From NCBI RefSeq assembly GCF_016806125.1, contig NZ_CP047166.1, positions 3,348,001 to 3,412,000 of the forward strand: DNA of 64,000 nt. Direction: 5' to 3'. Position 1 is the stretch's first letter. Every line of letters begins with the position of its first letter. Below the pieces are notes generated by a model. That model was not told the DNA's origin. It did no database searches and saw only the letters and a program-made list of their open reading frames with translations. Position numbers and translations under genes: made by a program. This document shows, piece by piece, positions 61,027 to 64,000 of the stretch. Source of the DNA: Ponticoccus alexandrii. Its GTDB lineage: Bacteria; Pseudomonadota; Alphaproteobacteria; Rhodobacterales; Rhodobacteraceae.

Positions 61027-61958
61027 CCCAGCTTTGCCTCGATCGCCTGCCAGATCTTCCCGGCCACATTGGTGCCGTCGAACCGCTCCATTTCCTGGAT
61101 GCCGGTGGGCGAGGTCACATTGATCTCGGTCAGCCAGTCGCCGATCACATCGATGCCGACGAAGACCTGCCCCTTCTCGCGCAGGATCGGGCCGATCCGG
61201 GCACAGATCTCGCGGTCGCGTTCGGTCAGGGCGATTTTCTCGGGGCGGCCACCGACATGCATGTTCGACCGCACCTCGCCCGCTGCCGGAACGCGGTTGA
61301 TCGCCCCCACCGCCTCGCCGTCGACGAGGATCACGCGCTTGTCACCCTTGGTGACGGCCGGCAGGTATTTCTGCACGATCAGAGGCTCGCGCGAGAAGCC
61401 GGTGAACAGCTCGTAGAGGGACGAAAGGTTGCGGTCGTTCTCGTCCAGCCGGAAGACCCCGGCCCCGCCATTGCCGTAGAGCGGCTTGAGGATGATATCG
61501 CCGTGACGGGCCTTGAAGGCGCGGATCGTTTCCAGATCGCGGGCGATGGCCGTCGGCGGCGTCAGGTCCGGGAAGTTCAGGACCAGCAGCTTCTCGGGCG
61601 AATTGCGGACCCAGAACGGGTCGTTGACCACCAGCACGTCATCCTTCAGCCGGTCCAGCAGATGGGTCGTGGTGATGTAATGCATGTCGAAGGGCGGATC
61701 CTGCCGCAGCCAGATCACGTCCATCTCGGACAGGTCGACCTGCACCCGCTCTCCCAGAACGGCGGGCTGCGCCGCGACCCGCTGCACGGTCATCCAGTGC
61801 CCGCGCGCGGTGATCCGGCCCTCTTCGTAGGCGAGGTTGTCCGGCCCGTAGTAGAACAACTCGTGTCCGCGCGCCTGCGCCTCTTCGGCCAGACGGAACG
61901 TGCTGTCGGCGTTGATGTCGACCCCGGTAATCGGGTCCATCTGAAAGGCGATCTTCAT
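61023..61958 (-). CDS. gshB: Glutathione synthetase
   Basis: A 311-residue ATP-grasp enzyme joining gamma-glutamylcysteine and glycine. Typical blocks: [82 protein letters not shown] and the C-terminal ligand site [21 protein letters not shown] 61958 with CGAGGAGCG decides the start. It lies downstream of rsmI-yraN and is followed by the hydrolase. Glutathione made here would feed gloA and the GST-like protein, encoded elsewhere in the window. Confidence 0.97.
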   Translation of the reverse strand: MKIAFQMDPITGVDINADSTFRLAEEAQARGHELFYYGPDNLAYEEGRITARGHWMTVQRVAAQPAVLGERVQVDLSEMDVIWLRQDPPFDMHYITTTHLLDRLKDDVLVVNDPFWVRNSPEKLLVLNFPDLTPPTAIARDLETIRAFKARHGDIILKPLYGNGGAGVFRLDENDRNLSSLYELFTGFSREPLIVQKYLPAVTKGDKRVILVDGEAVGAINRVPAAGEVRSNMHVGGRPEKIALTERDREICARIGPILREKGQVFVGIDVIGDWLTEINVTSPTGIQEMERFDGTNVAGKIWQAIEAKLG

Positions 61959-62025
61959 GGGCGCTCCTCGTCTGTCGCCGCCCATAGATGGCGCAACGCG
62001 CGGGAAGGCGCAATGCCAGGGGTCG

Positions 62026-62463
62026 TCAGTAAAACAGGGCGTTCTCGATCACACGCATGTCACCCCAACGGTTCAGCAGAACCACGTCGAACCGGACGTC
62101 GGTGCGGCTGCCGCGCGGCTGGGTTCCAAGAAATTCCTCGGCCGCAGCCTGCAAGCGCCGCATCTGACGCGGTGTCAGCCGCTCGATGGCGCGGTCGAAA
62201 CTGCGGCTTTTCTTCACCTCGATGAAGACGAGTCCCGCGCCATCGCGAGCGATCAGGTCAATCTCGCCCCCCTTGCCGCGCCAGCGGCGGCGGGCAATGG
62301 GAAAGCCCCGCCGTTCGTAATCCTGTGCCACGCGATGTTCGGCAGCCAGCCCCTCGTGGTAGCCGCGCGCGCCCCGCAATTGCCGGTCCGTCGGACGCGA
62401 CCCGGCGGGGGCGGGCACCGGTTCCGAGGGGATCTTGTCGAAATCGAAACAGAGCTGTGTCAT
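62026..62463 (-). CDS. yraN: YraN-family (UPF0102) endonuclease-like protein
   Basis: A 145-residue protein with the restriction-endonuclease-like core seen in Yra[24 protein letters not shown] (the GEIDLI metal-site strand) and [12 protein letters not shown], which matches the E-x-K catalytic pattern. Biochemical role unclear. Its ATG overlaps the stop of rsmI (62460-62463), the common rsmI-yraN arrangement. Confidence 0.92.
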   Translation of the reverse strand: MTQLCFDFDKIPSEPVPAPAGSRPTDRQLRGARGYHEGLAAEHRVAQDYERRGFPIARRRWRGKGGEIDLIARDGAGLVFIEVKKSRSFDRAIERLTPRQMRRLQAAAEEFLGTQPRGSRTDVRFDVVLLNRWGDMRVIENALFY

Positions 62464-63350
62464 TCATCCGTCCCCGCCGAAAGCCGCATGGCCAATTGGT
62501 AGACCGGGCGTCGTTTCACCCCGAAACGGGCAGAGACGTAATCCGCCGCATCCCGCACCGACATCGTTTCCAGCGCCGTGGTCACCTCTCGTTCTAGGTC
62601 AAAGTCATTACCGGAAGATGAATCGCCCTTGGCGATCAGCACGACGATTTCCCCCTTGGGGGGCGTTTCGGCGTAATGCGCCGCGAGCTCGGACAAGGCA
62701 CCGCGCCGCGCCTCCTCGAAACGTTTCGTCAATTCGCGGCAGACCGCCGCCTCGCGGTCTCCCAGCATCTCGACGGCGTTGCGCAGCATCGCCTCCAGCC
62801 GCCGGGGCGATTCGTAGAAGACAAGCGTCGCCTCGACCCCCGCCAGCGCCTGCAGGGCGGTCTTCCGCGCCCCCGCCGCATTCGGCAGGAACCCGGCGAA
62901 GAAGAAGCGGTCTGTCGGCAGGCCGCCCAGCGTCAGCGCCGTCACCACCGCCGATGCCCCCGGGGCGCTGGTAACCGCATGCCCCGCCTCCCGCGCCGCC
63001 CGGGCGAGATCGAAGCCGGGGTCCGAGATCATCGGCGTCCCCGCCTCGGAGGCATAGAGCACCGCCCGGCCCGCCGCCATCTCACCCAGCAGCCGCGGGC
63101 GCATCCGCGCGCCGTTGTGTTCGTGATAGGCCAGCAGCGGCCGGTCCCCCACGGCGATCCCGTGCAGGTCCATCAGGTGGCGCAGGCTGCGGGTGTCCTC
63201 GGCGGCCAGCACATCGGCGGTCTTCAGCAGGTCCAGCGCGCGCAGGGTGATGTCCCGCGCGTTGCCGATCGGCGTTGCGATCAGGTACAGGCCCGGCGAC
63301 AAACCTCCGCCGATTTTCCCCTTGTCGGCATTCGTCACTTGGACCCCCAT
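62460..63350 (-). CDS. rsmI: 16S rRNA (cytidine-1402-2'-O)-methyltransferase
   Basis: A 296-residue SAM-dependent methyltransferase of the tetrapyrrole-methylase fold: GLYLIATPIGNARDITLRAL at the N-terminus, AEDTRSLRHLMD, ASEAGTPMISDPGFDLA and LVFYESPRRLEAML. It modifies C1402 of 16S rRNA. ATG 63350 was chosen as the nearest start before the conserved region; a GTG at 63338 is possible. Divergent from the LppC-type lipoprotein gene, as in many proteobacteria (lpoA-yraL). Confidence 0.95.
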   Translation of the reverse strand: MGVQVTNADKGKIGGGLSPGLYLIATPIGNARDITLRALDLLKTADVLAAEDTRSLRHLMDLHGIAVGDRPLLAYHEHNGARMRPRLLGEMAAGRAVLYASEAGTPMISDPGFDLARAAREAGHAVTSAPGASAVVTALTLGGLPTDRFFFAGFLPNAAGARKTALQALAGVEATLVFYESPRRLEAMLRNAVEMLGDREAAVCRELTKRFEEARRGALSELAAHYAETPPKGEIVVLIAKGDSSSGNDFDLEREVTTALETMSVRDAADYVSARFGVKRRPVYQLAMRLSAGTDE

Positions 63351-63425
63351 GACCGCAGCACTATGATCCCGAGTAAATCGCGGGCGCTCGCCCCGCCTCC
63401 GGAAAACGAGGGAGTAATTCCAACC

Positions 63426-64000
63426 ATGTTTGCCTTTCTGTCCCCGCTGCGCAAGGCGTTGCGGCCAGCCGTTCTGGGACTTGCCGCCCTGGGCCTTTCT
63501 GCCTGCGATGTCAACCTGGCGCCGAATCGTGGCGGGGGTCCCGCCATCGACACCTCGCAGCCGATTCCGGTCGCGCTTCTGGTGCCCAAGTCCGATGCCG
63601 GCGCCGCACCGGTGGCCGCCGCGCTGGAAAACGCCGCCCGTCTCGCCATCGCCGAGCAGGGCGCGCGGATCGACCTGCGCGTCTATGACACCGCCGGGCG
63701 GCCCGAACTCGGCTCCGCGCAGGCGCAGAAAGCCGTCGACGACGGCGCGCGGATCATCCTCGGCCCGCTGTTCGGCGAGGTCGCGAACGCGGCCGGCCTC
63801 GCGGTCGCGGACGAGGGCGTGAATGTGCTTGGCTTCTCCAACAACGCCTCGATCGCGGGCGGCAACGTCTTCATCCTTGGCCCGACCTTCGCCAATACCG
63901 CGCAACGGCTGATGGCGCACGCCAAGCGGCAGGGCAAGTCGCGCATCCTGATCCTGCATTCCAACGACGTTCCCGGCCAGTTCGGCAAGACCGCCATCGA
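63426..64000 (+). CDS. LppC/LpoA-type penicillin-binding-protein activator lipoprotein (3' part outside window)
   Basis: 191 complete codons without a stop. Lipoprotein signal with lipobox LSAC (near residue 26, LGLAALGLSACDVN), then the start of a periplasmic-binding-protein-like fold: PIPVALLVPKSDAGAAPVAAALENAARLAI, DDGARIILGPLFGEVANAAGLAV and NVLGFSNNASIAGGNVF. LpoA-type proteins activate peptidoglycan synthases from the outer membrane. Divergent from rsmI; the rest of the gene continues beyond 64000. Confidence 0.88.
   Translation, partial: MFAFLSPLRKALRPAVLGLAALGLSACDVNLAPNRGGGPAIDTSQPIPVALLVPKSDAGAAPVAAALENAARLAIAEQGARIDLRVYDTAGRPELGSAQAQKAVDDGARIILGPLFGEVANAAGLAVADEGVNVLGFSNNASIAGGNVFILGPTFANTAQRLMAHAKRQGKSRILILHSNDVPGQFGKTAI

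Overview
The window is a gene-dense, GC-rich piece of an alphaproteobacterial chromosome, most likely a marine Rhodobacteraceae (Roseobacter-group) genome. The evidence is a SAM/SAH-type pseudoknot riboswitch in front of metK (a riboswitch class described almost only from Rhodobacterales), a Fur-family irr gene divergent from fabA, a two-domain putA paired with its own Lrp-type regulator, a CP4-like class II AroA, and several small proteins I associate with this family. No phage, transposase, integrase, rRNA or CRISPR array was seen. Two tRNA genes (Arg-CCT and Leu-TAA) are present.

Layout. 1-5 kb: the tail of an unknown gene, an AGCS sodium:alanine/glycine symporter, a His/Gln-rich secreted protein, a coupled pair of a small secreted protein and a membrane-anchored winged-helix protein, then a visibly AT-richer FMN-binding (PNPOx-like) gene beside tRNA-Arg. 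5-13 kb: a LacI regulator and a YcaQ-type DNA glycosylase, then a minus-strand series metK, a secreted ClpP-fold protein, trmB, aroA, cmk. 13-20 kb: the ybeZYX-lnt cluster (phoH, ybeY, a CorC-like CBS protein, lnt), an OmpA protein and a lipoprotein that share a short domain, and miaB. 20-28 kb: envelope and redox genes, then the fatty-acid genes fabI, fabB and fabA (split by two orphan genes) and irr. 28-36 kb: nagA with a BadF-type sugar kinase, tRNA-Leu, putR/putA and an MFS exporter. 36-44 kb: rhomboid protease, GFA enzyme, inositol-phosphatase family protein, YHS protein, aminotransferase, sdhE and a MarR regulator. 44-50 kb: two tandem von Willebrand-like secreted proteins with gloA, a Slam (DUF560) barrel next to a surface-lipoprotein-like partner, and thyA. 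50-64 kb: M3 peptidase, a membrane-anchored MoeB-like enzyme, dut, coaBC, chaN-rpoH, a GST with a C-terminal metal-site-like domain, comM/yifB, gshB, yraN, rsmI and the start of an LppC-type lipoprotein.

How it fits together. Most of the window is core housekeeping: cofactor, nucleotide, tRNA and rRNA maturation, fatty-acid and lipoprotein biosynthesis. The most interesting accessory material is the Slam plus lipoprotein pair at 45.6-48.1 kb, a candidate type XI secretion system with its own cargo. Also notable are a family of conserved hairpin-bearing repeats scattered between genes, the membrane-bound winged-helix protein at 3.2 kb, and the short Cys-flanked domain duplicated between neighbouring OmpA and lipoprotein genes.
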